From contig NZ_BMDP01000004.1 in NCBI RefSeq assembly GCF_014635845.1, forward strand, positions 62,001 to 126,000: DNA of 64,000 nt, given 5' to 3'. This document shows positions 29,612 to 38,567 of the stretch, piece after piece. The notes under the pieces are model-generated. The model saw only the letters and a list, made by a program, of their open reading frames with translations. It did no database searches and was not told where the DNA came from. Numbering within the stretch: the stretch's first letter is position 1; each line of letters opens with the position of its first letter. A program made the position numbers and the translations under genes. Source of the stretch: Oxalicibacterium solurbis (GTDB taxonomy: Bacteria > Pseudomonadota > Gammaproteobacteria > Burkholderiales > Burkholderiaceae_D).

Positions 29612-29678
29612 AAAAACGCGCCAGCGGCAAGCCGTGGCGCGTTGATGTGATGCCGTGCGGAATGTTGCGCATTCCGCA
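29612..29678 (-). terminator. Terminator of the tonB-exbBD operon (minus strand)
   Basis: Just after the exbD stop on the minus strand lies a 9-bp stem (TGCGGAATG 29656-29664 with CATTCCGCA 29670-29678). It is followed by a GC-rich hairpin at about 29617-29641 (CGCGCCA with TGGCGCG) and a TTTTTATTT tail. The second hairpin is the more likely terminator. The remaining stretch to bfr (29395-29611) shows no gene. Confidence 0.75.
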
Positions 29679-29686
29679 TGTAGGGA

Positions 29687-30097
29687 TTACTTCGGTATTT
29701 CGGTGACGAAGCCCATCTTGGTCAAGCCGCCTGTCTGCGCAGCCGACATGACCTGCGCCACTTTTTCGTATGGCGTGATGCGATCCGCACGCAGATGCAA
29801 TTCCGGTTGCGGTGTGACTTTCGCTGCGTCGGCGATGCGGGTGGCGAGCTGGGTTTCATCCATCAACTCGTTGTTCCAGAAAACCTGGCCTTGCGCATCG
29901 ATCGACAGGTTGATCGTTTCCGGCTTGGTGTCGTTCGGCTGGCTGGTCGCGCGCGGCAGGTCCAGCTTGACCGCGTGATTGATCACCGGAATCGTCATGA
30001 TGAAGATGATCAGCAACACCAGCATCACGTCGACCAGCGGCGTGGTGTTGATCTCCGGGTTGAAGTCGTCGTCGTCCGACAGGGAACCCATTGCCAT
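29687..30097 (-). CDS. exbD: Biopolymer transport protein ExbD
   Basis: A 136-residue inner-membrane protein with one N-terminal membrane helix and a periplasmic domain. The conserved membrane aspartate lies in INTTPLVDVMLVLLIIFIMT. ExbD joins ExbB as the proton channel energising TonB for outer-membrane iron-siderophore and haem transport. It overlaps exbB by one base (30097), so the two are translationally coupled. Confidence 0.94.
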   Translation of the reverse strand: MAMGSLSDDDDFNPEINTTPLVDVMLVLLIIFIMTIPVINHAVKLDLPRATSQPNDTKPETINLSIDAQGQVFWNNELMDETQLATRIADAAKVTPQPELHLRADRITPYEKVAQVMSAAQTGGLTKMGFVTEIPK

Positions 30098-30822
30098 TAT
30101 TTGCCTCCGACGGCGACCAGTTTGGAGCCGCTTGCGCTATTGCCGCCGTCTTTCGCACGGGAACCCGTGACGAACAGTGCGTGCAGATCGAAGCCGAACT
30201 TGTTCATCTTTGCGATGACAGCCTTGTTGCCGCGTACCAGCGCGTTGTAGCCGAAGGTGGCGGGGATCGCGACGGCGAGGCCGAGCGCGGTCATGATCAG
30301 CGCTTCGCCGACCGGGCCGGCGACCTTGTCGATGCTGGCCTGGCCGGACGTGCCGATGGCGACCAGTGCGTGATAGATGCCCCAGACGGTGCCGAACAGG
30401 CCGACGAACGGCGCGGTGGAGCCGACCGATGCCAGCACGGCCATGCCGGTTTGCAGGCGCGCCTGGGTTTCGTCGATGGCCTGACGCAGCGACAGCGTGA
30501 TCCAGTCGCTGACCGACAGTTCGTCATGCAGATGGCCCTTGTGCGCAACATGGTGATCCATCGCGGTGACGCCGGCCTTGGCGATGTCGGCAAACGGATT
30601 GCCGTTGCCCAATGTGGCCATGCCGGCCTGCAGGCTGGTGGCATCCCAGAATTCGTGCCCGGCGGCACGTGCGGATTTGCGGTACTGGAACAACTGCAGC
30701 GCCTTGGTCACGATGACGTACCACGATGCGATCGACATTGCGATCAGCAGGACGGCCACGCCTTTGGTGACGAGGTCGCCTTGCGCCCACAGACTTTCCA
30801 AACCGTACGGACTGACTTCCAT
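30097..30822 (-). CDS. exbB: Biopolymer transport protein ExbB (MotA/TolQ/ExbB family)
   Basis: A 241-residue inner-membrane protein with three predicted membrane helices and the family signature LASVGSTAPFVGLFGTVWGI followed by ALIMTALGLAVAIPA. It forms the pentameric proton channel with ExbD. It begins 14 bases after the tonB stop. The tonB neighbour supports ExbB rather than TolQ. Confidence 0.94.
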   Translation of the reverse strand: MEVSPYGLESLWAQGDLVTKGVAVLLIAMSIASWYVIVTKALQLFQYRKSARAAGHEFWDATSLQAGMATLGNGNPFADIAKAGVTAMDHHVAHKGHLHDELSVSDWITLSLRQAIDETQARLQTGMAVLASVGSTAPFVGLFGTVWGIYHALVAIGTSGQASIDKVAGPVGEALIMTALGLAVAIPATFGYNALVRGNKAVIAKMNKFGFDLHALFVTGSRAKDGGNSASGSKLVAVGGK

Positions 30823-30835
30823 GATGTTTCCTTCT

Positions 30836-31528
30836 TTATCTATTCAACGTGAAATTGATCGGCACGATGGCATAGGCCGGGGCCGGTCTGCCATCCTCCA
30901 GGTAAGGCTTGAACAGTGCGCGCATCACGGCCTGGCGGGCGGCATCGTCCATGCGCAGCGAGCCGGACGATTTCTGCACTTCCACGCGCTCGGCGCGGCC
31001 TTGTTCATTGATCAGCACGCGCAGGGTCACGGTGCCCTCGTTGCCCATGCGAGCATCCAGAGGCGGATAGACCGGGCGCGGCGGATTGATGTACGACACG
31101 CCTGAAATCAGTTTCGGCATGGCCGGCGCCGGCGGCGCGGAAGGGGCGGCGGTCGGCGGCGCATCGGACGGTGGTTCCTTCGATGGCGGTTCCGGCGGCG
31201 GCGCTTCCTCGGTGATTGCCTGCGGTGCCGGCTTATCCGTAATGATAGGACGCGGTTTCGGTTTTGCTACCGGTTTTTTCACGACCGGAACGGTCTTCGG
31301 TTTCGGTTGCGGCTTGGGTTCCGGTGCGGGCGGTTGCAGCGTGATGAGGGAGGCGGTGATTTCACGCGGCATCATCTGTGCGACCTGATGCACGAGGCCG
31401 CTGCGCAATGCGTAAAACAGGGCGATATGCAACCCGATGATGATGATCAACGGGAGGAAGCGTCTCAACTGCTGGCTCAGAAAAGGGGAGGAAAGCGGCG
31501 CCGTCGACGGCATGGGTATTGCACTCAT
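30836..31528 (-). CDS. tonB: Energy transducer TonB
   Basis: A 230-residue protein with a single N-terminal membrane anchor (about residues 20-45, RFLPLIIIIGLHIALFYALR). A Pro/Lys-rich periplasmic spacer (PEPKPQPKPKTVPVVKKP and following) comes next, then a C-terminal TonB domain (YPPLDARMGNEGTVTLRVLI, then GSLRMDDAARQAVMRALFKP). It transmits proton-motive energy to outer-membrane receptors. I use ATG 31528 (MSAIPMPS); no good ribosome-binding site is visible, and an ATG 15 bases downstream is possible. Confidence 0.93.
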   Translation of the reverse strand: MSAIPMPSTAPLSSPFLSQQLRRFLPLIIIIGLHIALFYALRSGLVHQVAQMMPREITASLITLQPPAPEPKPQPKPKTVPVVKKPVAKPKPRPIITDKPAPQAITEEAPPPEPPSKEPPSDAPPTAAPSAPPAPAMPKLISGVSYINPPRPVYPPLDARMGNEGTVTLRVLINEQGRAERVEVQKSSGSLRMDDAARQAVMRALFKPYLEDGRPAPAYAIVPINFTLNR

Positions 31529-31548
31529 AAAAACTTGGGAACTGCTAA

Positions 31549-31779
31549 TTATGCAGCCAGGGCGTTCAGCTGGAACAAGACGGGTTGTGGGATCGCGACA
31601 GACGCGGGTTGGGCCTCGGCCAGGCATTCGCGCAGCACGCGCTTGGCGCAGGAATGGCATTTGCCGCAGCAGGTGCCGACTTCAAGCTCGTCGCGCAATT
31701 CGGACATGCGCGTGATACCGCTATCGACCGCCTGGCGGATTTTTCGTTCCGACACATTATTGCAAACGCAAACAATCAT
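31549..31779 (-). CDS. bfd: Bacterioferritin-associated ferredoxin Bfd
   Basis: A 76-residue [2Fe-2S] protein that donates electrons to Bfr haem to release stored iron. The cluster cysteines are C4 and C6 (IVCVCNNVSE) and the pair in GTCCGKCHSCAK, the BFD-domain pattern. The tail after residue 56 is longer than in minimal Bfd proteins and is hydrophobic. It stands immediately upstream of tonB, which places iron release and iron import in one transcription unit. Confidence 0.94.
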   Translation of the reverse strand: MIVCVCNNVSERKIRQAVDSGITRMSELRDELEVGTCCGKCHSCAKRVLRECLAEAQPASVAIPQPVLFQLNALAA

Positions 31780-31846
31780 CGATGCCTCTTGCGACTTTCC
31801 TGAAGGTTGACTATCAAAAAACGCCTAAAAAACATTTCCTGCATGC

Positions 31847-31873
31847 ATCCCGGTTTGCACCGGGATTTTTATT
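31847..31873 (+). terminator. Terminator-like hairpin facing the plus strand
   Basis: ATCCCGGT (31847-31854) and ACCGGGAT (31859-31866) form a perfect stem around TTGC, followed by TTTTATT on the plus strand. The surrounding genes are all on the minus strand. On that strand it follows the small unknown gene ending at 31873 but lacks a T-run there. Confidence 0.6.
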
Positions 31874-32196
31874 CAATTGATGCTGCGTCCGCCTGCCACC
31901 AGCCGTGTCAAGCGCCGCAATTTTTCCGGCTGCGGCATCGTGCGTTCGACGACGGTTGCCCACTGTTCCGACAACTGCTGGCAGGTGGCCCGCAACACAG
32001 GCGCCAGATCCGGCAAATCCGCCAGTGCCTTTAAATGCCGTTCGATGACCGAAGCCAGCTTGAGGCAGGCGCTGGATTCCTGATTGTTCGTCGTGTAGTG
32101 CGACATCAAGTGCAGCACGGCGGAAACCAGCAACTCCGGTTGTGCCGGCATCCGGTTCGGTTCCTGCAAGGCTTGGTCCGCTTTATCGATTGCCAT
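31873..32196 (-). CDS. Conserved small protein of unknown function in the iron block
   Basis: A 107-residue protein that I do not recognise. The start ATG 32196 is preceded by a strong CAAAGGAGAG ribosome-binding site, which supports it as a real gene. It has no signal peptide or membrane segment. The sequence reads as a mostly alpha-helical soluble domain (ELLVSAVLHLMSHYTTNNQE, then LKLASVIERHLKALADLPDL), with a basic tail (KLRRLTRLVAGGR). It lies between hemP and bfd on the same strand, so it is probably iron-regulated. Confidence 0.75.
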   Translation of the reverse strand: MAIDKADQALQEPNRMPAQPELLVSAVLHLMSHYTTNNQESSACLKLASVIERHLKALADLPDLAPVLRATCQQLSEQWATVVERTMPQPEKLRRLTRLVAGGRSIN

Positions 32197-32287
32197 CAAA
32201 CTCTCCTTTGAAGGTGGTTCGGCTGGCTGGCGCAACGTCGGTTGCTGTCGTCATGCGGGCTGGCTTCGTTCGGAATCGCTGATTCGG

Positions 32288-32485
32288 TTATGCCGTCAAA
32301 ATCAATTTATTCAACTGCGTCAATCGCAGGCGGTAAATCCGCCCTTCGTGCGCGATTTCCACCTCGCGCATTTGCCGGAACAAGTCCCGGCTGTTGATTC
32401 TCGGTACCGCCTGTCCAGCCACAACATCAGGACGTGCGGCAGAGGGTGTATTTTCCTGTGCATTGCGTGGTGTCGAGATCGTCAT
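32288..32485 (-). CDS. hemP: Haemin uptake protein HemP
   Basis: A 65-residue HemP/HmuP family protein. The C-terminal family core is plain: RINSRDLFRQMREVEIAHEG and then YRLRLTQLNKLILT. HemP proteins support haem uptake and in several betaproteobacteria and rhizobia act as regulators of haem receptor genes. It begins the bfd-tonB-exbBD-bfr block and lies 18 bases downstream of a Fur-box-like site. Confidence 0.9.
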   Translation of the reverse strand: MTISTPRNAQENTPSAARPDVVAGQAVPRINSRDLFRQMREVEIAHEGRIYRLRLTQLNKLILTA

Positions 32486-32502
32486 GACGAACCTTTGCTG
32501 TG

Positions 32503-32521
32503 AATGAGAACAATTCTTGTT
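32503..32521 (-). promoter_or_regulatory. Fur-box-like operator upstream of hemP
   Basis: The 19 bases AATGAGAACAATTCTTGTT closely follow the Fur dyad pattern AATGAGAATNATTCTCATT. The site is directly upstream of hemP. It predicts iron repression of hemP and possibly of the genes after it. Confidence 0.6.
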
Positions 32522-32616
32522 TAGATTATCAGTGATCTGTTCGAGGATTGCAAGCTTTTTCTGCGGGGTGTCGCAAGGAGGGGAAATTATCCGGAAGGCA
32601 ACGGAAAAACATGGCT

Positions 32617-32648
32617 TTCCGGCACCTCCTATATAGGAAGCGCCGGAA
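32617..32648. terminator. Nested palindrome after the glutamate-synthase-like gene
   Basis: TTCCGGC (32617-32623) pairs with GCCGGAA (32642-32648), and the interior holds the 12-base palindrome TCCTATATAGGA (32627-32638). On the minus strand an AGCCATGTTTTT tail follows, so it may terminate the gene ending at 32672. Confidence 0.5.
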
Positions 32649-32671
32649 GATCGGAATGTGTGGAAGGGATG

Positions 32672-34309
32672 TTACGAAGCCAGTGCGGCAGGCTGGAAGG
32701 AGTCGGCTTGGGCAATCGGCCAGTAGCGGGCGAAGACTTCCGGCAGCGGACGCTCTTCGTCGGCTTCGCCCAGCAGCCGGCCGGCTTCCAGATAGGGCAG
32801 CAGTGCGGAAGCGAGCTTGATCTGACTGGTCGATACGCGCCGCACCAGATGATGCGGTTTCAGTTGCGATGGGTGCGTCAAGCCGGCGGCGGCGATCAGT
32901 TCGGCCAGCGCCTTCAGCGTATTGCGATGGAAGGCAGCGACGCGCTCGGCCTTGTCGGGCACGATCAATGCGCGCTGGCGTAGTGCATCCTGCGTGGCGA
33001 TGCCGGTCGGGCAGCGATCGGTATGGCAGCTTTGCGACTGGATGCAGCCGAGCGCGAACATGAAGCCGCGGGCGGAATTGCACCAGTCGGCCCCCAGCGC
33101 CAGTGTGCGCACGATGTCGAAGGCGGAGACGATCTTGCCGGATGCGCCGATCTTGATCTTGTCGCGCAGGTTGGCGCCGACCAGCGTGTTGTGCACCAGC
33201 AGCAGCGCTTCCTGTAGCGGCACGCCGACGTGATCGGTGAATTCGACAGGCGCGGCGCCGGTGCCGCCTTCACCACCGTCGACGACGATGAAGTCCGGCG
33301 TGATGCCGGTCTGCAGCATGGCTTTCGCGATGCCAAAGAATTCCCACGGATGGCCGATCGCCAGTTTGAAGCCGGTGGGTTTGCCGCCTGACAGCGTGCG
33401 CAATTGCTCGACGAAGTGCAGCAAGCCGATCGGCGAATCGAAGGCCGAATGCGACGACGGCGAGATGCAATCGATGCCTTGCACGATACCGCGCGCATGG
33501 GCGATTTCTGCCGATACTTTCGCGCCCGGCAGCACGCCGCCATGGCCGGGCTTGGCGCCTTGCGACAGTTTGATTTCGATCATCTTCACCTGCGGCAGCG
33601 TGGCTTGCGCAGCGAACTTCTCCGGTGAGAACGTGCCGTCGTCGTTGCGGCAACCGAAATAGCCGGAGGCGATTTGCCAGACCAGATCGCCGCCCGGTTC
33701 GTTATCGTCCTGCGGGCGATGATGACGGCTGATGCTGCCTTCGCCGGTGTCGTGCATGAAGCCGCCGAGTTGCGCGCCGCGATTGAGCGCGCGGATCGCA
33801 TTGCCCGACAGCGCGCCGAAGCTCATGCCGGAGATATTGAAGACGCTGGCCGAATACGGCTGTGCGCGATCGGCGCCGATCGTGATGCGGAAATCGTAGC
33901 TGCCGACCTTGGCCGGTGCGATCGAATGGTTGATCCATTCGTAATCGCTTTGATAGACATCCATCTGCGTGCCGAACGGTCGCTTGTCGATAACCTGCTT
34001 GGCGCGTTGATAGACGAGCGAGCGCTGGTTGCGCGAAAACGGTGTGGCGGCCGCATCTTCTTCCAGAAAATATTGACGGATTTCTGGTCGGATCGATTCC
34101 AGCAGATAGCGGAAGTGCGCGAGGATCGGATAGTTGCGCAGCAGCGCATGTTCCTTCTGGCGCATGTCGACGATGCCGACCGCAATCAGAATGCTCGACA
34201 GGATCAACAGCCACCAGCCCGCATGCAGCCATACCACTGTCAACAGCGAGATGGCGAAAGCGAAGGCCGCTGCCGCCAGGCCCAGGTAGCGTAGTGGGAA
34301 GTTGCGCAT
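32672..34309 (-). CDS. Membrane-anchored FMN-binding glutamate synthase-like protein
   Basis: A 545-residue protein. Two N-terminal hydrophobic segments (about residues 7-50) anchor it. The rest is the FMN-binding TIM barrel of the glutamate synthase large subunit: SFGALSGNAIRALNRGAQLG, KPGHGGVLPG, VDGGEGGTGAAP and a cysteine motif C-x5-C-x4-C (CIQSQSCHTDRC) that matches the 3Fe-4S ligands of GltB. It has no amidotransferase domain, so it is not a full glutamate synthase. The start at 34309 follows TCGGAGAGAAT. Reaction unknown; the family is common in proteobacteria. Confidence 0.85.
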   Translation of the reverse strand: MRNFPLRYLGLAAAAFAFAISLLTVVWLHAGWWLLILSSILIAVGIVDMRQKEHALLRNYPILAHFRYLLESIRPEIRQYFLEEDAAATPFSRNQRSLVYQRAKQVIDKRPFGTQMDVYQSDYEWINHSIAPAKVGSYDFRITIGADRAQPYSASVFNISGMSFGALSGNAIRALNRGAQLGGFMHDTGEGSISRHHRPQDDNEPGGDLVWQIASGYFGCRNDDGTFSPEKFAAQATLPQVKMIEIKLSQGAKPGHGGVLPGAKVSAEIAHARGIVQGIDCISPSSHSAFDSPIGLLHFVEQLRTLSGGKPTGFKLAIGHPWEFFGIAKAMLQTGITPDFIVVDGGEGGTGAAPVEFTDHVGVPLQEALLLVHNTLVGANLRDKIKIGASGKIVSAFDIVRTLALGADWCNSARGFMFALGCIQSQSCHTDRCPTGIATQDALRQRALIVPDKAERVAAFHRNTLKALAELIAAAGLTHPSQLKPHHLVRRVSTSQIKLASALLPYLEAGRLLGEADEERPLPEVFARYWPIAQADSFQPAALAS

Positions 34310-34390
34310 ATTCTCTCCGAAGCGTGCTCGTGCCGACTGCACCGAGCAGCGGCACAGTGTACAACGAGGGAGAGGTGTTTTCAGGAGAGC

Positions 34391-34411
34391 GGAGCGAGAC
34401 GCTCTCGCTCC
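34391..34411. terminator. Hairpin after mnmA
   Basis: GGAGCGAGA (34391-34399) pairs perfectly with TCTCGCTCC (34403-34411). It sits 18 bases after the mnmA stop on the minus strand. There is no T-run, so termination is uncertain. Confidence 0.45.
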
Positions 34412-34428
34412 GTTTGCGATGCTGTTGT

Positions 34429-35541
34429 TTAAGCCGCGGCTGTGTTGATGATGCCGCCGCCGAGGCAGACGTCGCCCTGATACAGCACGGCCGACTGCCC
34501 TGGCGTGACGGCCCATTGCGGTGCAGTGAAGGTCAGCGAAAAATCGTTGCTGTGCATTTGCTGCGTGCAGTCGACATCGGCCTGGCGATAACGCGTCTTT
34601 GCCGAAACGTGTTCTTCGCGTGGTGGTTCGCCCGCGATCCAGCTCATCTGACCGGCCGTCAGTTCCGACGACAGCAGCCATGGATGGTCGTGGCCCTGCA
34701 CGACGTACAGCGTGTTGTTTTCGACATCCTTGCGTGCGACGTACCACGGCTCGCTGTTGCCGTCGGCATTCTTGTGCGTTTTCATGCCGCCGATGCCGAT
34801 GCCCTTGCGCTGGCCCAGCGTGTAGAAGCTCAGGCCGACGTGTTCGCCGACGATCTGTCCTTCCGGCGTTTTCATCGGCCCCGGTTTGTACGACAGATAC
34901 CGATTCAGGAAGTCGCGGAACGGGCGCTCGCCGATGAAGCAGATGCCGGTCGAATCCTTCTTCTTCGCATTCGGCAGTTGCAGTTGTTCGGCGATGCGGC
35001 GCACTTCGCTCTTCTTGATTTCGCCGAGCGGAAACAGCGTCTTCGACAATTGCGCCTGATTCAGCCGGTGCAGGAAATAACTCTGGTCCTTGCTGGCATC
35101 AACCGCCTTCAGCAATTCGAACCTGCCGATATCCGGGCCGGCCGCCACTTCGCGCACGCGCGCGTAATGGCCGGTCGCGATCATGTCGGCGCCGAGCAGC
35201 ATCGCGTGATCGAGGAAAGCCTTGAACTTGATTTCGGCATTGCACAGCACATCAGGATTCGGTGTGCGGCCGGCTTCGTATTCGCGCAGGAATTCGGCGA
35301 ACACGCGATCCTTGTATTCGGAAGCGAAATTGACGGCTTCGATATCGACACCGACGACGTCGGCCACGCTGGCCGCATCGATCCAGTCCTGGCGCGTCGA
35401 GCAGTATTCGGAATCGTCGTCGTCTTCCCAGTTCTTCATGAACAGGCCGATGACTTCATAGCCCTGTTCTTTCAGCAGCCATGCGGACACTGATGAATCG
35501 ACGCCGCCGGACATGCCGATGACGACGCGCTTCTTAGCCAT
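34429..35541 (-). CDS. mnmA: tRNA 2-thiouridylase MnmA
   Basis: The 370-residue enzyme inserts sulfur at U34 of Lys, Glu and Gln tRNAs, using ATP and a persulfide relay. The PP-loop is MSGGVDSS (residues 10-17). The catalytic pair is C100 ([12 protein letters not shown]) and C201 ([10 protein letters not shown]). ATG 35541 is used; an in-frame TTG six bases upstream also exists. It overlaps the Nudix gene by eight bases, so the two are translationally coupled, as in E. coli nudJ-mnmA. Confidence 0.96.
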   Translation of the reverse strand: MAKKRVVIGMSGGVDSSVSAWLLKEQGYEVIGLFMKNWEDDDDSEYCSTRQDWIDAASVADVVGVDIEAVNFASEYKDRVFAEFLREYEAGRTPNPDVLCNAEIKFKAFLDHAMLLGADMIATGHYARVREVAAGPDIGRFELLKAVDASKDQSYFLHRLNQAQLSKTLFPLGEIKKSEVRRIAEQLQLPNAKKKDSTGICFIGERPFRDFLNRYLSYKPGPMKTPEGQIVGEHVGLSFYTLGQRKGIGIGGMKTHKNADGNSEPWYVARKDVENNTLYVVQGHDHPWLLSSELTAGQMSWIAGEPPREEHVSAKTRYRQADVDCTQQMHSNDFSLTFTAPQWAVTPGQSAVLYQGDVCLGGGIINTAAA

Positions 35542-36019
35542 TGGCAACCTCGTAGACGGACGAATGCGTGGAGATGAACGACAGCGGCAGGCGTTTGCCC
35601 GCCAGGTAATCGTCCACGCGCTGCAGCACCGACGGGCTGCGATGGCGATCGCTGCAGGCGACCAGTTCGTCGTAGTTCATCCACACGGCGCGCAGGATGC
35701 CGGTATCGAGTGGACGATCGTGCTGACGACCCGGTTCGCCGCAGAAGGTGAAGCTCAGATAGGTGATGTCATGGCCGGTGCGCTGCGAAACGTAACGCGA
35801 CATGTACATGCCGACCAGCGCGGTCGGCGTGAAATCGTGTGCGGTTTCCTCCAGCGTTTCGCGTACGACAGCCTGTTCCAGCGATTCGCCCGGATCGAGG
35901 TGGCCGGCCGGCTGGTTGAAGCGGATGCCTTCGCTGGTTTCTTCTTCGACCAGCAAGAATCGGCCTTCGCGCTCGATGATCGCGGCTACGGTCACGGATG
36001 GTTTCCACACATCGGTCAT
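35534..36019 (-). CDS. nudJ: Nudix hydrolase NudJ (phosphatase of thiamine/nucleoside pyrophosphates)
   Basis: A 161-residue Nudix protein. The Nudix box reads [20 protein letters not shown], then TA, with Ala at the last conserved Gly position. E. coli NudJ hydrolyses HMP-PP, nucleoside diphosphates and isopentenyl pyrophosphate. The start at 36019 has GAAGGAGCATC before it. The coupling to mnmA supports the NudJ assignment. Confidence 0.88.
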   Translation of the reverse strand: MTDVWKPSVTVAAIIEREGRFLLVEEETSEGIRFNQPAGHLDPGESLEQAVVRETLEETAHDFTPTALVGMYMSRYVSQRTGHDITYLSFTFCGEPGRQHDRPLDTGILRAVWMNYDELVACSDRHRSPSVLQRVDDYLAGKRLPLSFISTHSSVYEVANG

Positions 36020-36475
36020 GATGCTCCTTCGAAAGAGGCGACATTCTACCGTGTCGTCCGTCTTCCTGCCTTGCCGTTGGAATGGCGAAAGCATGCATAA
36101 AGGCAATAATATGGTGGGTTTGATATGTCAAAACGACAATGTGGGGAAGTTTTTCGCAAAAAGTTGAGGCAGGTAGTTGGTGATTAGAAAAAAAAACGGC
36201 AGAATCGCGAACTTTGCTTGACGGGCATTTGGCCTTATCCTTGCTGTTTGGCTTTCTTCACGGCCCGACAGCGCCGATAGGATCAGATCTAGACAATCAG
36301 GCAACGGGCGCCTGTCCGATATCGGGATCGAATTTTCCTCGCCGCGTGTATATGTAGGCAACGCATGCGCTACGGGATCAGCCGGCAATTCATGGAAATG
36401 CCGGCTCGGGAAAACATGATTGATATGCCTTCGCCGGTTTGGCGTCGAGGCAGTTTTTAAGTAAACGGAAAAAAC
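36020..36475. other. Gene-free stretch upstream of panD
   Basis: The 456 bases between nudJ and panD contain no convincing gene. A hairpin GCCGGCA/TGCCGGC (36381-36387 with 36399-36405) and A/T-rich tracts near 36145-36195 are the only structures noted. The region presumably holds the divergent promoters of nudJ-mnmA and panD. Confidence 0.5.
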
Positions 36476-36841
36476 ATGCAGCGCATCATGCTCAGGGCCA
36501 AGCTTCATCGCGTCACCGTGACGCAGGCCGATCTGCACTATGAAGGTTCGTGCGGAATCGATGAGGATCTGCTGGAAGCGGCCGACATCAAGGTCAACGA
36601 GAAAATCGAGCTTTACAACGTCAATAACGGCGAGCGCTTTTCCACGTATGCCATTCCGGGCAAGCGTGGCAGCGGCGAAATTTCGCTGAACGGGGCCGCC
36701 GCACGCCGTGCGCACCTGGGAGATTTGCTGATTATCTGCACCTACGGTCCGATGTCGGACGAAGAGATTGCAACGTATGTGCCGAAAATTGTTTTCGTCG
36801 ACGAGAACAATCGCATCACGGGACTGAAGCACCAACAATAA
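36476..36841 (+). CDS. panD: Aspartate 1-decarboxylase PanD
   Basis: The 121-residue pyruvoyl enzyme makes beta-alanine from aspartate for pantothenate and CoA. The proenzyme cleaves itself at G24-S25 (YEGSCGID), and S25 becomes the pyruvoyl group; position and context are canonical. The motif INGAAARR-type ([20 protein letters not shown]) is present. It stands alone between terminators, away from panB and panC. Confidence 0.96.
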   Translation: MQRIMLRAKLHRVTVTQADLHYEGSCGIDEDLLEAADIKVNEKIELYNVNNGERFSTYAIPGKRGSGEISLNGAAARRAHLGDLLIICTYGPMSDEEIATYVPKIVFVDENNRITGLKHQQ

Positions 36842-36856
36842 CAAGCAGTCGTACAG

Positions 36857-36898
36857 AAAACCCGGTCGCGCCTTTTGTGCTGCTAGAACCGGGTTTTT
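36857..36898 (+). terminator. Intrinsic terminator after panD
   Basis: AAAACCCGGT (36857-36866) and ACCGGGTTTT (36888-36897) form a stem with a 21-base loop and a T-run. It separates panD from pntA. Confidence 0.8.
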
Positions 36899-36954
36899 GT
36901 TCGCGTGCAGTCGCGTGATCGACCAAAGAATTTAAACAACTTGAGAGAGAAGTC

Positions 36955-38556
36955 ATGTCTTTAGTTATCGGAGTGCCGCGGGAAATATTCCCAGGCGAAA
37001 AACGGGTGGCGACTGTCCCTGAAGTCGTAGAAAAGCTGATCAAACTGGGCTTTTCCGTCAGCGTCGAATCCGGCGCCGGCGATGAAGCGAACTTCAGCGA
37101 CGATACCTACCGCGCCGCTGGCGCGCAGATCGTGCAAGGTGCCGCCAACTTGTGGGCCGCTTCCGATATCGTCTTCAAGGTGCGTGCTCCCAGCGCCGAG
37201 GAAGTCGGCCTGATCCGTGAAGGCAGCACCCTGATCGGCTTCATCTGGCCGGCACAGAATCCTGACTTGATGCAGCAGCTTGCCGCCAAGAAAGTGACCG
37301 TTCTGGCGATGGACTCGCTGCCGCGCACGCTGTCCCGCGCGCAGAAGATGGATGCATTGACTTCTACGGCCGGCGTCAGCGGCTATCGCGCCGTCATCGA
37401 AGCTGCCAATGCCTTCGGTCGTTTTTTCAACGGCCAGATTACGGCTGCGGGCAAGGTTCCTCCTGCCAAGGTCTTCATCGCAGGTGCCGGCGTGGCCGGC
37501 CTGGCTGCGATCGGTACGGCCGCCAACCTGGGCGCCATCGTGCGCGCCAACGATACGCGTGCCGAAGTGGCCGACCAGGTCGTGTCGCTGGGCGGCGAAT
37601 TCGTGAAGGTCGATTATGACGAAGAAGGTTCGGGCGGCGGCGGCTATGCCAAGGTCATGTCCGAAGGCTTCCAGGCTGCGCAGCGCGAGATGTACGCCCA
37701 GCAGGCCAAGGAATGCGACATCATCATCACCACCGCGCTGATCCCGGGCAAACCAGCGCCGAAACTGATCACCGCCGACATGGTGCAGTCCATGAAACCC
37801 GGTAGCGTGATCGTCGACATGGCGGCCGAGCAGGGCGGCAACTGCGAACTGACCGAACCTGGCAAGGTCGTGGTGAAACACGGCGTGACCATCATCGGTT
37901 ACACCGATCTGCCGAGCCGCCTGCCGAAGCAGGCCAGCACGCTGTACGCTACTAACCTGCTGCGCCTGACCGAAGAGCTGTGCAAGGACGCCGAAGGTAA
38001 AAAGACGACTGACGGCACCGTCAACGTCAACATGGAAGACGAAGCCATTCGCGGGCTGACCGTCATCAAGGAAGGTAACATCACCTGGCCGCCGCCACCG
38101 CCGAAACCAGTGGCTGCTCCGGCTGCCAAGCCGGCCGCGCCGGCGCCTGCGCCAGCGCACGGCCATGGCCCGAGCGGCAATGTGTCGTCGCCGAAGCGCG
38201 TGGTGACCATGTTCATCTTCGCTGCAGTGCTGTTCTGGCTGATCGGCATGGGTGCACCGACCGCTTTCCTCGGTCACTTCACCGTGTTCGTTTTGGGTTG
38301 CTTCATCGGCTACATGGTCGTTTGGAACGTCACGCCGGCATTGCACACGCCGCTGATGAGCGTGACGAACGCCATTTCGTCGATCATCGTGCTTGGCGCG
38401 CTGGTCCAGGTTGCTCCTCCGCTTGCGGATGGCATTACGCGTCCCGAGATGCTGATCAAGTGTCTCGCCGCCGTCGCTATTGCTCTTACCGCGATCAACA
38501 TGTTCGGTGGCTTTGCCGTCACCCGTCGCATGCTTGATATGTTCCGCAAGAATTAA
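36955..38556 (+). CDS. pntA: NAD(P) transhydrogenase subunit alpha PntA
   Basis: A 533-residue single-chain PntA. The N-terminal NAD(H)-binding domain (MSLVIGVPREIFPGEKRVAT, then VFIAGAGVAGLAAIGTAANL) covers about residues 1-380. A Pro/Ala-rich linker follows (PPPPPKPVAAPAAKPAAPAP), then a C-terminal membrane part of about four helices. With PntB it couples proton entry to hydride transfer from NADH to NADP, giving NADPH. It lies 11 bases before pntB. NADPH supply may matter for the reductive steps encoded further right. Confidence 0.96.
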   Translation: MSLVIGVPREIFPGEKRVATVPEVVEKLIKLGFSVSVESGAGDEANFSDDTYRAAGAQIVQGAANLWAASDIVFKVRAPSAEEVGLIREGSTLIGFIWPAQNPDLMQQLAAKKVTVLAMDSLPRTLSRAQKMDALTSTAGVSGYRAVIEAANAFGRFFNGQITAAGKVPPAKVFIAGAGVAGLAAIGTAANLGAIVRANDTRAEVADQVVSLGGEFVKVDYDEEGSGGGGYAKVMSEGFQAAQREMYAQQAKECDIIITTALIPGKPAPKLITADMVQSMKPGSVIVDMAAEQGGNCELTEPGKVVVKHGVTIIGYTDLPSRLPKQASTLYATNLLRLTEELCKDAEGKKTTDGTVNVNMEDEAIRGLTVIKEGNITWPPPPPKPVAAPAAKPAAPAPAPAHGHGPSGNVSSPKRVVTMFIFAAVLFWLIGMGAPTAFLGHFTVFVLGCFIGYMVVWNVTPALHTPLMSVTNAISSIIVLGALVQVAPPLADGITRPEMLIKCLAAVAIALTAINMFGGFAVTRRMLDMFRKN

Positions 38557-38567
38557 GGAGACCCTGA

